A stretch of 64,000 nucleotides of DNA from CAWUEX02 sp963921305 (lineage in GTDB: Bacteria > Pseudomonadota > Alphaproteobacteria > Rhodospirillales > Rhodospirillaceae), in the NCBI GenBank assembly GCA_963921305.4, contig CAWUEX030000002.1:558001-622000 (forward strand), read 5' to 3'. The notes under the pieces are model-generated. The model worked only from the letters and a program-made list of their open reading frames with translations, had not been told where the DNA came from and made no database searches. The position numbers and the translations under genes were made by a program. Below, piece by piece: positions 1-8,989 of the stretch (its first letter is position 1; each line of letters begins with the position of its first letter).

Positions 1-1575
1 ATACAGATAGCGGCTGAGGTGGACGTCGCGGGCATTGGCCTGCCACCCGCCGACATGGCGGGCGACCAGGTTCTTGTTCACCGGCGTATAAAGCGGCGCG
101 ATGGGCGCATCGGCCAGCAGCACCCGCTCGGCCTCGGCAAGCAGAGCCGCGCGGCCCGCCGCATCGGGTGTGGCCGCGGCCTGGGCGAGCAGATCATCAT
201 ACACGGGGTTGTCGTAGCGGGCATAGTTGGAGTTCACCGCATTACCGCCGAGGATGGCCAGGAAGTTGGCGGCGTCATTTACGTCAGCGACCCAGGCAGA
301 GTAGCCGATGTCGAAATCGCCGGTGCGCAGTCGGGCGAACAGCACGCGGCCTTCGGTGTTGTCGAGGGAGAGCTCGACGCCCAGCGGCTGCCACATGGCG
401 GCGATGGCCGCAGCCGCGCGGCGGCGGTCTTCGGCGGACGACAAACTGAGCGACAGCCGCAGCGGATTGTCCGGCCCATAGCCGGCCTCTACCAACAGCG
501 CCCGGGCTTGTCGCTGGGCCTCGGCAGGCTCCAGCAGCGGCGGTGCAGGCGAGGTGTAATTGGCAATTTGTGGCGGCACCAACCCGGTAGACGGCGTTTC
601 TCCGGCGCGCAGAACACGGTTGGCCAGGGTCGCGCGGTCGATGGCAAGCGATAGAGCGCGGCGTACGCGTGGATCGCTGAGGGCGGGACGCTGGGTGTTG
701 AAGGAGAAGTAATACGTCGCCAACGCCGGGGAGATTTTGGTTTCCTCGGGCAGATTTTGCCGCAGCCACTCCGTGCGCGCGGTGGGAAACTCCATGGACG
801 TGTCCAGCTCTCCGGCGCGGAACATGGCCAGAGCCGAGGTCTGATCCTCCGTGGGCAGATAGACGATACGCTCAACCGCGACGGTGTCCGCCGCGTGAAA
901 CGCCGGGTTGCGGGCGAGCACGACGCGGTCCTGCGGGCGCCAGTCTTCCAGCACGTAAGCGCCGTTAGAGACGATGACCTCCGGCGCAGTCCAGCCGCTG
1001 CCGTGCACAGCGATGACGTGCAACGGCACCACCGAGGCAAAGGCGTTTGACAATAACTCGGGCAGATAGGGCACCGGGTTGGCCAGGGTGAGAACGACGG
1101 TCCGCTCGTCCGGAGCCGATACGCCGAGGGACTCCACCGGCGCCTCGCCCGTGTTGACCGCCTGGGCGTTGGCGAGGCCGTATAACAAGTAGGGAAACTG
1201 TGATGCCGTCGCCGGGTCCATGAGACGGCGCAGCGATCCGACGACATCATCAGACGTGATCGGCCTGCCATCGGACCACACCAGACCGGAGCGCAGCATA
1301 AAGGTCCAGGTCAGGCCATCGGGTGAGACGGTCCAGCTTTCGGCGAGCCCGGGTGCAGGTGCACCGGTAGCGTCCGGCGCGATCAGGCCCTCGAACAGAT
1401 CCTGGGCGATGTTCGACTCATAAACCGTGTTGAGTCGATGCGGGTCGAGGCTGGCGGGATCCATGACGTTGCCACGGATGAGTTCGGATTGGACCAGCGT
1501 GGTCTGGGCCAAGGCAATTGAAAGGGCGGGCGACAGCCATAACGCGAGGGCGGCAAAGAAAAATGTAGCGCGCAT
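1..1575 (-). CDS. ABC transporter substrate-binding protein, oligopeptide (OppA/DppA) family; C-terminal end cut by window
   Basis: Periplasmic solute-binding protein of the SBP_bac_5 family, which delivers oligopeptides or similar solutes to an Opp/Dpp-type ABC importer. The visible 525 residues begin with a signal peptide (hydrophobic residues about 5-22, ALA-like cleavage site). The family N-terminal pattern follows: a SLDPH motif near residue 42, then GLAESWTVSPDGLTWTF and a WSDG motif. The last visible residues (GGWQAN, then a SRYLY-like ending) resemble the extreme C-terminus of the family, so only a few codons are missing. The ATG lies 4 nt after the malic enzyme stop codon, so the two are probably co-transcribed. 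It is a clear paralogue of the binding proteins near 57 kb and 60 kb. Family assignment is firm; the solute is unknown. Confidence 0.9.
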   Translation of the reverse strand, partial: MRATFFFAALALWLSPALSIALAQTTLVQSELIRGNVMDPASLDPHRLNTVYESNIAQDLFEGLIAPDATGAPAPGLAESWTVSPDGLTWTFMLRSGLVWSDGRPITSDDVVGSLRRLMDPATASQFPYLLYGLANAQAVNTGEAPVESLGVSAPDERTVVLTLANPVPYLPELLSNAFASVVPLHVIAVHGSGWTAPEVIVSNGAYVLEDWRPQDRVVLARNPAFHAADTVAVERIVYLPTEDQTSALAMFRAGELDTSMEFPTARTEWLRQNLPEETKISPALATYYFSFNTQRPALSDPRVRRALSLAIDRATLANRVLRAGETPSTGLVPPQIANYTSPAPPLLEPAEAQRQARALLVEAGYGPDNPLRLSLSLSSAEDRRRAAAAIAAMWQPLGVELSLDNTEGRVLFARLRTGDFDIGYSAWVADVNDAANFLAILGGNAVNSNYARYDNPVYDDLLAQAAATPDAAGRAALLAEAERVLLADAPIAPLYTPVNKNLVARHVGGWQANARDVHLSRYLY

Positions 1576-1579
1576 GCGG

Positions 1580-3889
1580 TCAGCGCATCGGCGTCCGAGC
1601 ACGCACTTGCGCATCGATCACCGCCAGGGCGGCGAGATTGACCAGTCCGCGCGAGGTCACCGAGGGTGTGGTGATGTGCCCCGGCTTGTCGATGCCGAGC
1701 AGAATGGGGCCGACCGGCAGACCGCCCGACAATTCACGGGCGAGATGGAACGCGGTGTTAGCGGCATCCAGCGTGGGCATGATCAACAGGTTGGCAGAGC
1801 CCTCCAGTGTGGCCTCGGGAAAAATGCGCTTGCGCAAGTCTTCGTTAAGCGCGGGCCCGGCCTGCATTTCACCTTCGACCTGGAGATCGGGGTAGTCGGC
1901 GTGCAGGCGCTCCAACGCATCGCGCATTTTTTGCGCGCTGTCCGAGTTGGAGGAGCCGAAGGTCGATGCGGCGATCAGCGCGACTTTGGGCTCGAGCCCG
2001 AAGTCGGACACTTTTTCCGCGGCGCGCACGGTGAGGTCGACGATGTCTTCGACGGACGGGTTCTCCGACACGTAGGTGTCGCAGATAAAGATGGGGCCGC
2101 GGTCGAGCACCAGCAACGAAAGCGCCGAGGTTTCCCGCACACCGGCGCACAGGCCGAGCACATCTTCAACATAGCGCAAATGCCATTTGTATTCGCCGTA
2201 GGTGCCACAGATCATGGCATCGGCGTCCCCTTTGTCGACCATAAGACTGGCAATCACGGTGGAGTTCGTGCGCACGATGGTGCGCGCCGAGTCCGGTGAC
2301 ACGCCCTTGCGCGCCATCACGTTGTGGTAGGTCTCCCAATAATCACGGTAGCGGTCGTCGTCCTCCGGATTGACGATTTCGAAATCCTGACCGGGCACGA
2401 ATTCCAAACCGAGCTTGCGCGCGCGGTGAGAGATCACCAGCGGGCGGCCGATCAGAATGGGCGTGGCGATGCCGTCATCCAGCAGCACTTTGGCGGCGAA
2501 CAGCACGCGGTCGTCCTCGCCTTCGGCGAAGACCACACGCTTGGGCTCTTCACACGCTTTGTCGAAGATCGGCTTCATCACCAGGCCGGTGCGGAAGACG
2601 AATTGCTCCAACTGATCTGCGTAGGCACCTAAGTCTTCGATCGGGCGGGTGGCAACGCCGGAGTCCATTGCCGCCTTGGCCACCACCGGACAAATGCGCG
2701 AAATTAAACGCGGATCGAATGGCTTGGGAATCAGATACTCCGGCCCGAAGCGCAGGGTCTGCCCGCCATAGGCGGCGGACACAACTTCCGAACTGGCACC
2801 CTTGGCGAGATCGGCGATGGCGCGCACGCAGGCTGCTTTCATCTCTTCGTTGATGTCGGTGGCACCGACGTCGAGTGCCGCGCGGAAGATGAAGGGGAAA
2901 CACAGAACGTTGTTGACCTGGTTGGGATAGTCGGAGCGGCCCGTGGCGATGATGGCATCGGCCACCGCCTCGCGCGCCACTTCCGGACGAATCTCGGGTT
3001 CCGGATTGGCGAGCGCCATGATGATCGGCTTCTTGGCCATTTTCTTGACCATGTCGCCAGTGAGAATGCCCGGCGCCGATAAGCCGAGAAAAACATCGGC
3101 GTCCTTGATCGCCTCATCCAACGTGCGCGCCTTGGTGTCGGCCGCGAACTCGGCTTTCTGTTCGGTCATGTCGTCGGTACGGCCCTTAAACACGACTCCT
3201 TTGTGATCGGACAGGATGACGTTTTCCCGTTTCAGGCCCAGTGAGAGCAGTTGGTTGAGACAGGCGATGCCCGCCGCGCCGCCGCCGGTGGAGACGAGTT
3301 TGATGTTCTCGATTTTTTTGCGGACGAGACTGAGACCGTTGACGATGGCGGCGGCGACGACGATGGCCGTGCCGTGCTGATCGTCATGAAAGACGGGAAT
3401 GTCGAGACGCTCGCGCAGGGCCTGTTCGACGATGAAACAGTCGGGCGCCTTGATATCTTCGAGATTGATCGCGCCGAAGGTCGGCGAGATGGCGGCGACG
3501 ATATCCACCAGTTTGTGGGGATCGGTCTCGTCCACCTCAATGTCGAACACGTCGATGTCGGCGAACTTCTTGAACAGAACCGCCTTGCCTTCCATCACCG
3601 GCTTTGAGGCGAGCGCGCCGATGTGACCGAGCCCCAGCACCGCCGTGCCGTTGGACACCACCGCGACGAGATTGCCGCGCCCGGTGACGTTGGCTGCCTC
3701 TCTGGGGTCTTCGACGATGGCGTCGCAGGCGGCGGCGACACCCGGTGAATAGGCCAAGGCGAGATCGCGCTGATTGGCCAGCGGTTTGGTGGCGATGACC
3801 TCCAGCTTCCCGGGCTGGGGATAGCGGTGATAATGCAGCGCATCGCTGCGCAACTTTTCCTTGGCGTCGCTGGCTTGATCCGTCGACAT
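1580..3889 (-). CDS. maeB: NADP-dependent malic enzyme with C-terminal phosphotransacetylase-like domain
   Basis: Cytosolic enzyme converting malate to pyruvate and CO2 with NADP reduction, an anaplerotic and NADPH-producing step. The 769-residue length fits the large MaeB type. The N-terminal malic domain shows SPGVAAACDAI and a VFHDDQHGTAIV motif with metal and substrate residues. A Rossmann segment with GGGAAG follows, and a PTA-like domain runs from about residue 430 to the end; in this family that domain is usually regulatory rather than catalytic. A start seven codons upstream is possible. The ATG at 3889 is preferred because GGAAGGGG lies 6 nt before it. A substrate-binding protein gene follows after 4 nt on the same strand. 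Confidence 0.97.
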   Translation of the reverse strand: MSTDQASDAKEKLRSDALHYHRYPQPGKLEVIATKPLANQRDLALAYSPGVAAACDAIVEDPREAANVTGRGNLVAVVSNGTAVLGLGHIGALASKPVMEGKAVLFKKFADIDVFDIEVDETDPHKLVDIVAAISPTFGAINLEDIKAPDCFIVEQALRERLDIPVFHDDQHGTAIVVAAAIVNGLSLVRKKIENIKLVSTGGGAAGIACLNQLLSLGLKRENVILSDHKGVVFKGRTDDMTEQKAEFAADTKARTLDEAIKDADVFLGLSAPGILTGDMVKKMAKKPIIMALANPEPEIRPEVAREAVADAIIATGRSDYPNQVNNVLCFPFIFRAALDVGATDINEEMKAACVRAIADLAKGASSEVVSAAYGGQTLRFGPEYLIPKPFDPRLISRICPVVAKAAMDSGVATRPIEDLGAYADQLEQFVFRTGLVMKPIFDKACEEPKRVVFAEGEDDRVLFAAKVLLDDGIATPILIGRPLVISHRARKLGLEFVPGQDFEIVNPEDDDRYRDYWETYHNVMARKGVSPDSARTIVRTNSTVIASLMVDKGDADAMICGTYGEYKWHLRYVEDVLGLCAGVRETSALSLLVLDRGPIFICDTYVSENPSVEDIVDLTVRAAEKVSDFGLEPKVALIAASTFGSSNSDSAQKMRDALERLHADYPDLQVEGEMQAGPALNEDLRKRIFPEATLEGSANLLIMPTLDAANTAFHLARELSGGLPVGPILLGIDKPGHITTPSVTSRGLVNLAALAVIDAQVRARTPMR

Positions 3890-4038
3890 CGCGTTCCCCT
3901 TCCCGCGCACCTTACCTCAGGCCCTTAATATCCCACTTTTCTCATCTAAGCGAACCGCCGCACCGGATTTGCAGACTATCTTGCCGTTCCAGGTCATGGC
4001 CCCAGAACGGCTTCTGCGGCGGCATCTGAGCGCCTATT

Positions 4039-4044
4039 TATAAT
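4039..4044 (+). promoter_or_regulatory. possible -10 box upstream of PhoD-like gene
   Basis: A perfect TATAAT lies 57 nt before the ATG at 4102 in the divergent gap between maeB and the phosphatase gene. No good -35 hexamer sits 16-18 nt upstream, so this is only a weak promoter candidate. The rest of the 212-nt gap shows nothing else recognisable. Confidence 0.3.
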
Positions 4045-4101
4045 TGTAGACACGCAGCAAACGCGCAACAGTGGTGCCTGGATTTCGTCGGGAGACGGGG
4101 C

Positions 4102-5604
4102 ATGACCCTCAAGACGCCTTTGCTGGGACCAATTGTTGGACACACGACGGCCACGACCTTGCGGCTTTGGATCAAGGGACAACCCAACACCTTGGGCGTC
4201 GCACGTATTCGCGAAGAAGGTGGTGCGTTCCGGACTCCGCAGACGTTTGCGCTCCATCCTCACTTCGATTGGATCGGCATTACCGAGTTCGCAGAGCTGA
4301 ATCCGGCGACGCGTTACGAGTATCAAATAGGGTGTATGGACCCAAGCGATTCTCCTGACATTGTCTGGCCGGCCACAGACAACCCGGATCGGGTCACGAC
4401 GTTTCCGGACCATAGCGCGTCGGGAACATCTTTCATTACTGGGTCCTGCCAAGATCCATGGCGCTTGAAAGGGTCTCGAAAGAGCGCCAACGCCACCTTT
4501 GGTGGCGTGACAGCCCATCTGGCCGGCGACCTAGACCATCCCATTGACTTCTTTCTTCTGCTTGGCGATCAGATTTACGTCGATCACACGGCGTTGGGAC
4601 ACAAGCTGACCAACCTGCTCAAACCTTTTTGGCGGAGCACGGAACGCTGGCTCATTCCCTATAGTAGCTTTCTCAAGAAGTACGAGGCCGCCTACAGCAG
4701 GCCAAACTTTAGCAGCCTGATCCGTTCGTATCCGACCTACATGATCTACGATGACCATGAAGTTCAGAACAACTGGTCCCGGTCCCTGTTCGAGTCAGAT
4801 GACGCGCCGGAATTTCATCCCAAGACATATGAAAATGGGATTCGCGCCTATCAGGCTCATCAGGCCGCCCTGGCACCCATCCCACAGATCACTGCGGGCC
4901 TGAGTTCAAATGGAGACGCGAGTCCGGTAACGGAGAACTTCCCCGTTACGGACCATGGCTACGAGTTCAACCATGGAGACTGTCAGTTCTTTGTTCTCGA
5001 TGTCCGCGGCGAACGGGAACGTCAAAGTGAAGAGGCAAACATGATCGGGGCGGCCCGGTTGGAGGCCCTCAAGAACTGGTTAGATGAGCACAGGGACGAC
5101 TGGAAATTCATCGTATCCCCGGTCCCCATGTTTCCCGACACACACAGGCCCGCAGGGGGCCGGGACGACATTTGGGCCGGCTATCCGAAGCAACGTCACG
5201 ATATTCTGGAGTTCATAAGGACCGAAGGCATTAAACGAACCATCGTAGTCTCAGGAGACATCCATATCTCGTGCGTCGCTAAACTGAGACATGAAAGCGA
5301 CCCCGACTTCGTCCTGCACAACGTGATCGCGTCGGCGTTCCACTGGCTGGCCCCCGGGCTTCAGAGGTTCCATATACACGCCCCGGGCCGCCTGGTTTAC
5401 CGCGATGCCACCAGGCGAAGCGAGAGAACAGACAGTCTCTATCATGCGGAGCTGAGGTCAAAAGGCCAGAACTCAGAGGCAAACATCATCAAGCAGAACA
5501 ACTTCACCAAAGTGACCGTATCTTCAGATGGCAGCTGCGTCACCGTTAGTCATTTTGACGACTCAGGAAGCGAGATCGGGTCTCCGGTCGTCATTGAAGA
5601 CTAA
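4102..5604 (+). CDS. alkaline phosphatase D (PhoD)-like metallophosphoesterase
   Basis: Predicted phosphoesterase or phosphodiesterase of the PhoD family, 500 residues. The N-terminal 90 residues look like the beta-sandwich PhoD_N domain. The metallophosphatase core shows a GSCQDPW motif, LLLGDQIYVD near residue 155, YDDHEVQNNW near 215 and SGDIHISC near 385, which supply the Asp, His and Asn metal ligands of the family. The ATG is preceded by GGAGACGGGGC, a good ribosome binding site. Most PhoD enzymes carry a Tat signal. None is visible here, so the protein may be cytoplasmic and its substrate is uncertain. The gene looks less GC-rich than its neighbours by eye, and it is converged upon by mutY, both compatible with later acquisition. 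Confidence 0.85.
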   Translation: MTLKTPLLGPIVGHTTATTLRLWIKGQPNTLGVARIREEGGAFRTPQTFALHPHFDWIGITEFAELNPATRYEYQIGCMDPSDSPDIVWPATDNPDRVTTFPDHSASGTSFITGSCQDPWRLKGSRKSANATFGGVTAHLAGDLDHPIDFFLLLGDQIYVDHTALGHKLTNLLKPFWRSTERWLIPYSSFLKKYEAAYSRPNFSSLIRSYPTYMIYDDHEVQNNWSRSLFESDDAPEFHPKTYENGIRAYQAHQAALAPIPQITAGLSSNGDASPVTENFPVTDHGYEFNHGDCQFFVLDVRGERERQSEEANMIGAARLEALKNWLDEHRDDWKFIVSPVPMFPDTHRPAGGRDDIWAGYPKQRHDILEFIRTEGIKRTIVVSGDIHISCVAKLRHESDPDFVLHNVIASAFHWLAPGLQRFHIHAPGRLVYRDATRRSERTDSLYHAELRSKGQNSEANIIKQNNFTKVTVSSDGSCVTVSHFDDSGSEIGSPVVIED

Positions 5605-5642
5605 CCGCCGCACCAACCCAAGGTGATTGCATGTGAGATGTT

Positions 5643-6728
5643 TTAGCGCGCCGTTAAGGCATGCTTGACCACCTTGCGCATGACCGACGGCAAGGCATAG
5701 CCGCCGAGGGCGTCGAGATGGACCCAGACCAGGTCGGGGTGCCGTTCCGCTGCCGCCGCCCGCTTGGCTGTAACTGGAGCAACATGGACGCTCAGGTTCA
5801 GGTGGAAGTGGGTGAAGGTGTGGCTGACCTGACCCGGCAACGTGCACCATTTGGTTGGCGCTACTGGAACCGGTGAATCCCTGCGCGCCGCATCCTCATC
5901 TGCCGCTTTGGCCTGCCATTCCGTTGACGGAATTTCCATCATACCGCCGAGCAGGCCCTTGGCCGGACGGCGGCGCAGCAGAACGGCACCGTCGGGCCGG
6001 GTGAGCCAAAAACACACGCCCTGGCGCGTCGGCTTGGCTTTCTTCGGCGCCTTGCGCGGATAGTCCGCCGCCGTCCCCGCCGCCCGGGCGCGGCAGGATT
6101 TGGTCCACGGACACAAAACGCAGGACGGTGACTTCGGCGTACACACGGTGGCGCCGAGGTCCATCACCGCCTGGGCGTAATCTCCAGGTCGCCTTTCGGG
6201 CGTGAGCGCATCGGCGTGGTCTTTGACGAGGGGTTTGGCCGCGGGCAAAGGTGTTCCTATTTCATACAGCCGGGCGATGACCCGCTCGACATTGCCGTCG
6301 ACGACGACGGCCCGGCGGTCAAAGGCAATGGCGGCGATGGCGGCGGCGGTATAGGGCCCGATGCCCGGAAGCGACAATAGGTCTTCTTCCGTGTCCGGAA
6401 ACACGCCACCGTGGTCTTCGCTCACGGCTTTGGCGCAGGCATGGAGGTTGCGGGCGCGGGCGTAATAGCCGAGCCCGGCCCACTCGGTCAGCACATCGTC
6501 AAGTTCGGCGCGCGCCAAATTCTGTACCGTGGGCCAGCGGGAGAGAAAGCGTTCGAAGTAGGGTTTGACCGCCGTCACCGTGGTCTGCTGCAGCATGATC
6601 TCGCTTAGCCACACGGCATAAGGATCAGCGGTTTCACCCGGCAGCGCGCGCCACGGCAAGCGACGGCGGTGACGGTCGTACCAGGCGAGCAGGTCTTTGG
6701 CTTTGGGTTGTGACAGGGCTTTTGGCAC
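5643..6728 (-). CDS. mutY: A/G-specific adenine glycosylase MutY
   Basis: Base excision repair enzyme that removes adenine mispaired with 8-oxoguanine. Over 361 residues it shows the catalytic Glu43 in SEIMLQQT, the helix-hairpin-helix LPGIGPYTAAAI at 120-131, and the catalytic Asp144 in VDGNVERV. A 4Fe-4S cluster loop with C196, C203, C206 and C212 (C-x6-C-x2-C-x5-C) follows. The C-terminal third is the NUDIX-like domain that recognises oxoG. The start codon is GTG with no strong ribosome binding site. It is divergent from the DUF721 gene 42 nt away, an arrangement known from other alphaproteobacteria. Confidence 0.97.
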   Translation of the reverse strand: MPKALSQPKAKDLLAWYDRHRRRLPWRALPGETADPYAVWLSEIMLQQTTVTAVKPYFERFLSRWPTVQNLARAELDDVLTEWAGLGYYARARNLHACAKAVSEDHGGVFPDTEEDLLSLPGIGPYTAAAIAAIAFDRRAVVVDGNVERVIARLYEIGTPLPAAKPLVKDHADALTPERRPGDYAQAVMDLGATVCTPKSPSCVLCPWTKSCRARAAGTAADYPRKAPKKAKPTRQGVCFWLTRPDGAVLLRRRPAKGLLGGMMEIPSTEWQAKAADEDAARRDSPVPVAPTKWCTLPGQVSHTFTHFHLNLSVHVAPVTAKRAAAAERHPDLVWVHLDALGGYALPSVMRKVVKHALTAR

Positions 6729-6770
6729 TACAAACAGACGTGCGGACTGCGTTTAAGGTAAACTGACCCT

Positions 6771-7292
6771 ATGAACTCCGATGCCAAAAAGAAAGCACCG
6801 GCAGCGGGCGGCGATGAACGCATCGCGCGAGGCCTGTTGGGCATGGCCGCATTGACCGAACGGGTCGCCCGTCCGGTGCTTGGCCGCCAAGGCCAAGCAG
6901 CCGCTCAAGTATTTGGGCGCTGGCCGGAAATCGTCGGACCGTCCTTGGCAGCCGTGTCCGCTCCGGAAAAAGTTCAACGCGCGCGAGGTAATGGTGGCGG
7001 TGCAACTCTATATTTAAGGGTGAGCAGCGGAGCGGCGGCGGCGATGATCCAACCGCAGACGCCGCAGATCCTGCAGCGCGTCAACGCCTACCTCGGGCCC
7101 GGCGCGGTGAAGCATATAAAAGTGACACAAGGGCCTTTGTCGCTCATTCCCCGGCGACCGGCGCCACGGGCTTCGGTTCCCCTCAATGATGCGGACATCG
7201 CCGCGGCGGAGGAAACCCTTACTCAAGTGGGGTCGGAGCCGGTGCGCCACGCTCTGGCCCGCCTGGGTGCGCGTCTCAAGGCACGGCGCTAG
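6771..7292 (+). CDS. DUF721 domain protein (DciA-like)
   Basis: A 173-residue protein of the DUF721 family. The signature region is the segment with VFGRWPEIVGPSLAAVSAPEKV at about residues 47-67, followed by a short strand-rich part (ATLYLRVSSGAAA) and a helix with a QILQRVNAYLG motif. DUF721 includes DciA, which recruits the replicative helicase in bacteria lacking DnaC; that function is inferred from the family, not seen here. In many alphaproteobacteria this gene lies directly before a DsbA-like gene and smc. Here about 7.6 kb of other genes intervene. Confidence 0.88.
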   Translation: MNSDAKKKAPAAGGDERIARGLLGMAALTERVARPVLGRQGQAAAQVFGRWPEIVGPSLAAVSAPEKVQRARGNGGGATLYLRVSSGAAAAMIQPQTPQILQRVNAYLGPGAVKHIKVTQGPLSLIPRRPAPRASVPLNDADIAAAEETLTQVGSEPVRHALARLGARLKARR

Positions 7293-7378
7293 GTCTGCGA
7301 GCCCCGGGTGTACGCGACTCGGCTTTTCCCGTATGATTCCCGGCGGTGGGGATATCATTTTACCGGCGGGGTTTCAGC

Positions 7379-8245
7379 ATGAGTCAGGTGTTTACGCGGT
7401 TCGGCAAAGTCTGTTTGGCGGCGACGGCAGCCGCAGTGATGGCAGGGGGGGCGCCAGCCAAGGCCCAATCTCTGGATGGCATTCTCACCAACGTCACCGA
7501 CACCCTAAGCGACGTGACCGATGTCCTTGTACCCGGCATCACCAACATTCGCGTCGGGTTGGGACCGGTGGTGTCACCCGCCTACGAAGGATCGGACGAC
7601 TACAAAATCAAAGCGGCGCCGGTGATCTCATTCCGCTACCGCGACCTCATTCAGGTCGATAACAACCGCATCCGCGTCAATATCTTCGGCCGTGACGGGT
7701 TTATCGAATCCGAGAACTTCAAGGCCGGCCCGCTTCTGCGTCTCGACTTCGGGCGTGATGAAACCGACAGCCCCGACCTAGCCGGCCTGGGCAACGTCGG
7801 CACCAGTTTGGAGTTGGGTGCGTTTGCCAGTTACACCGCCGGACCGGTCCGCGCCAGACTGCGGCTGCGCCAGGATGTCATCAGCGGCCATTCGGGCATG
7901 ACGGTCATCGGCGACGTGAGTGTGGCCATTTACCGCGATGAGCGTCTTGCCGTTACCGGAACCGGGCATATGACCTACGCCGACAACAGCTACATGGACT
8001 CGTTCTTTTCGGTCACTGCGGCGCAGGCTTTGACCTCGGGCCTCGCCGCGTTTGACGCGGGATCGGACCTTAAAGACATCGGCATCAGTTTTGGCGCCAA
8101 CTATTTCATTTCAGACACGTGGTCGGTTCTGGCCCATGCCGGTTATGAAAAGATCATGGGCGACGCCAAGAGCAGCCCGATCGTTTCCGTGCGGGGCTCC
8201 TCAAATCAGTTCACGGGCGGCATTTTCGCGATTTACACGTTTTAG
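7379..8245 (+). CDS. MipA/OmpV family outer membrane protein
   Basis: Predicted outer-membrane beta-barrel of the MipA/OmpV family, 288 residues. A signal peptide covers roughly residues 1-30, ending PAKAQ. The mature part begins with amphipathic strands and the family-like GPVVSPAYEGSDDYKI region, where SPAYEGSDDY is the usual hallmark. It ends GIFAIYTF with the aromatic C-terminal residue recognised by the Bam machinery. An in-frame GTG lies 11 codons upstream, but the ATG at 7379 gives a clean signal peptide and follows GGCGGGG. Family members have been tied to murein enzyme scaffolding or antibiotic uptake; the role here is unknown. Confidence 0.88.
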   Translation: MSQVFTRFGKVCLAATAAAVMAGGAPAKAQSLDGILTNVTDTLSDVTDVLVPGITNIRVGLGPVVSPAYEGSDDYKIKAAPVISFRYRDLIQVDNNRIRVNIFGRDGFIESENFKAGPLLRLDFGRDETDSPDLAGLGNVGTSLELGAFASYTAGPVRARLRLRQDVISGHSGMTVIGDVSVAIYRDERLAVTGTGHMTYADNSYMDSFFSVTAAQALTSGLAAFDAGSDLKDIGISFGANYFISDTWSVLAHAGYEKIMGDAKSSPIVSVRGSSNQFTGGIFAIYTF

Positions 8246-8410
8246 AACCGTATCTGACGGTGCACACGGGCGTTTTTGACGTACAAATGGCGGAATTTGG
8301 CGCTGTTGCGGCGGCAGCACAGTCACGTGAGAACCGCGAAATAGCCCAGCCAGTGCCCTACAAATTCCATATTTTCCCGTAAAATGACATCCTGAGAGGT
8401 CATCACAAGC

Positions 8411-8427
8411 GGGCCGGTGACCGGCCC
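8411..8427 (+). promoter_or_regulatory. perfect 8-bp inverted repeat in leader of DUF6491 gene
   Basis: GGGCCGGT and ACCGGCCC flank a single G, 31 nt before the ATG at 8459. It could fold as an RNA hairpin near the translation start or act as an operator. There is no T-run, so it is not an intrinsic terminator. A possible -10 box (TAAAAT, 8380-8385) lies just upstream. The rest of the gap from 8246 shows nothing else recognisable. Confidence 0.35.
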
Positions 8428-8458
8428 CGGACAGGACGGCAAACAACACTCGAGTACG

Positions 8459-8989
8459 ATGATTACACAAACCTCAACCCTCACGAAAAGCTTCGCACGC
8501 CTGCCGGCCTACTTGAGTGCGCTGGCATTCCTCGCGTTCGGATATGCCGCGCCGGCTCAAGCACAGATCGATACGTCACCGCCCAAAACCGCGAACGATG
8601 AAGGATATATTCTGGAGCAGTATCCCGACCGCCTGCCCGACACGACAAACCAATGTATTTTCTTCCGCACGCTTTACGACTGGAAGCCGCTGAACCGGTA
8701 TAACCTGATTGTCTGGGCGCCAAGCCGCAAACACCCCTACCACATCCAGCTCGACCGTCCGTGCCACGATCTGCGTTTCGCCCACACCATCGGCTTCACG
8801 TCGAACGATGGCCGGCTGTGTGGATTCGGTGGCGACTCCGTGCTGGTGTCCAGCGGCGGCGGATTACCGGACCGTTGCCCGATCGGCTCGATCACCAAAC
8901 TCAGCGAAGACGGACTTGAGCGTTTGCTGGCGCAAGGCCGTGGCCGCACGCTCCGGGAAAAACGGGAAGCGGAAGCCAAAGAGGACTAA
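8459..8989 (+). CDS. DUF6491 family exported protein
   Basis: A 176-residue exported protein with a signal peptide over about residues 1-33 (cleavage after PAQAQ). The mature part shows the DUF6491-like arrangement: a CIFFRTLYDWKPLN segment, a LIVWAPSRKHPYHIQL strand pair, CHDLRFAHTIGF, then DGRLCGFGGDSVLV and a late Cys. Four conserved Cys suggest two disulfides in the periplasm. The function of the family is unknown. A GTG start 14 codons upstream exists but would lengthen the signal peptide n-region. The gene has its own leader and is followed by a hairpin at 9121-9153. Confidence 0.75.
   Translation: MITQTSTLTKSFARLPAYLSALAFLAFGYAAPAQAQIDTSPPKTANDEGYILEQYPDRLPDTTNQCIFFRTLYDWKPLNRYNLIVWAPSRKHPYHIQLDRPCHDLRFAHTIGFTSNDGRLCGFGGDSVLVSSGGGLPDRCPIGSITKLSEDGLERLLAQGRGRTLREKREAEAKED

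Noticed and set aside
1427..2299. 290-residue plus-strand frame opposite malic enzyme and the binding protein
   Set aside because: It spans two different genes on the other strand and shows no domain; both minus-strand proteins are full family matches.
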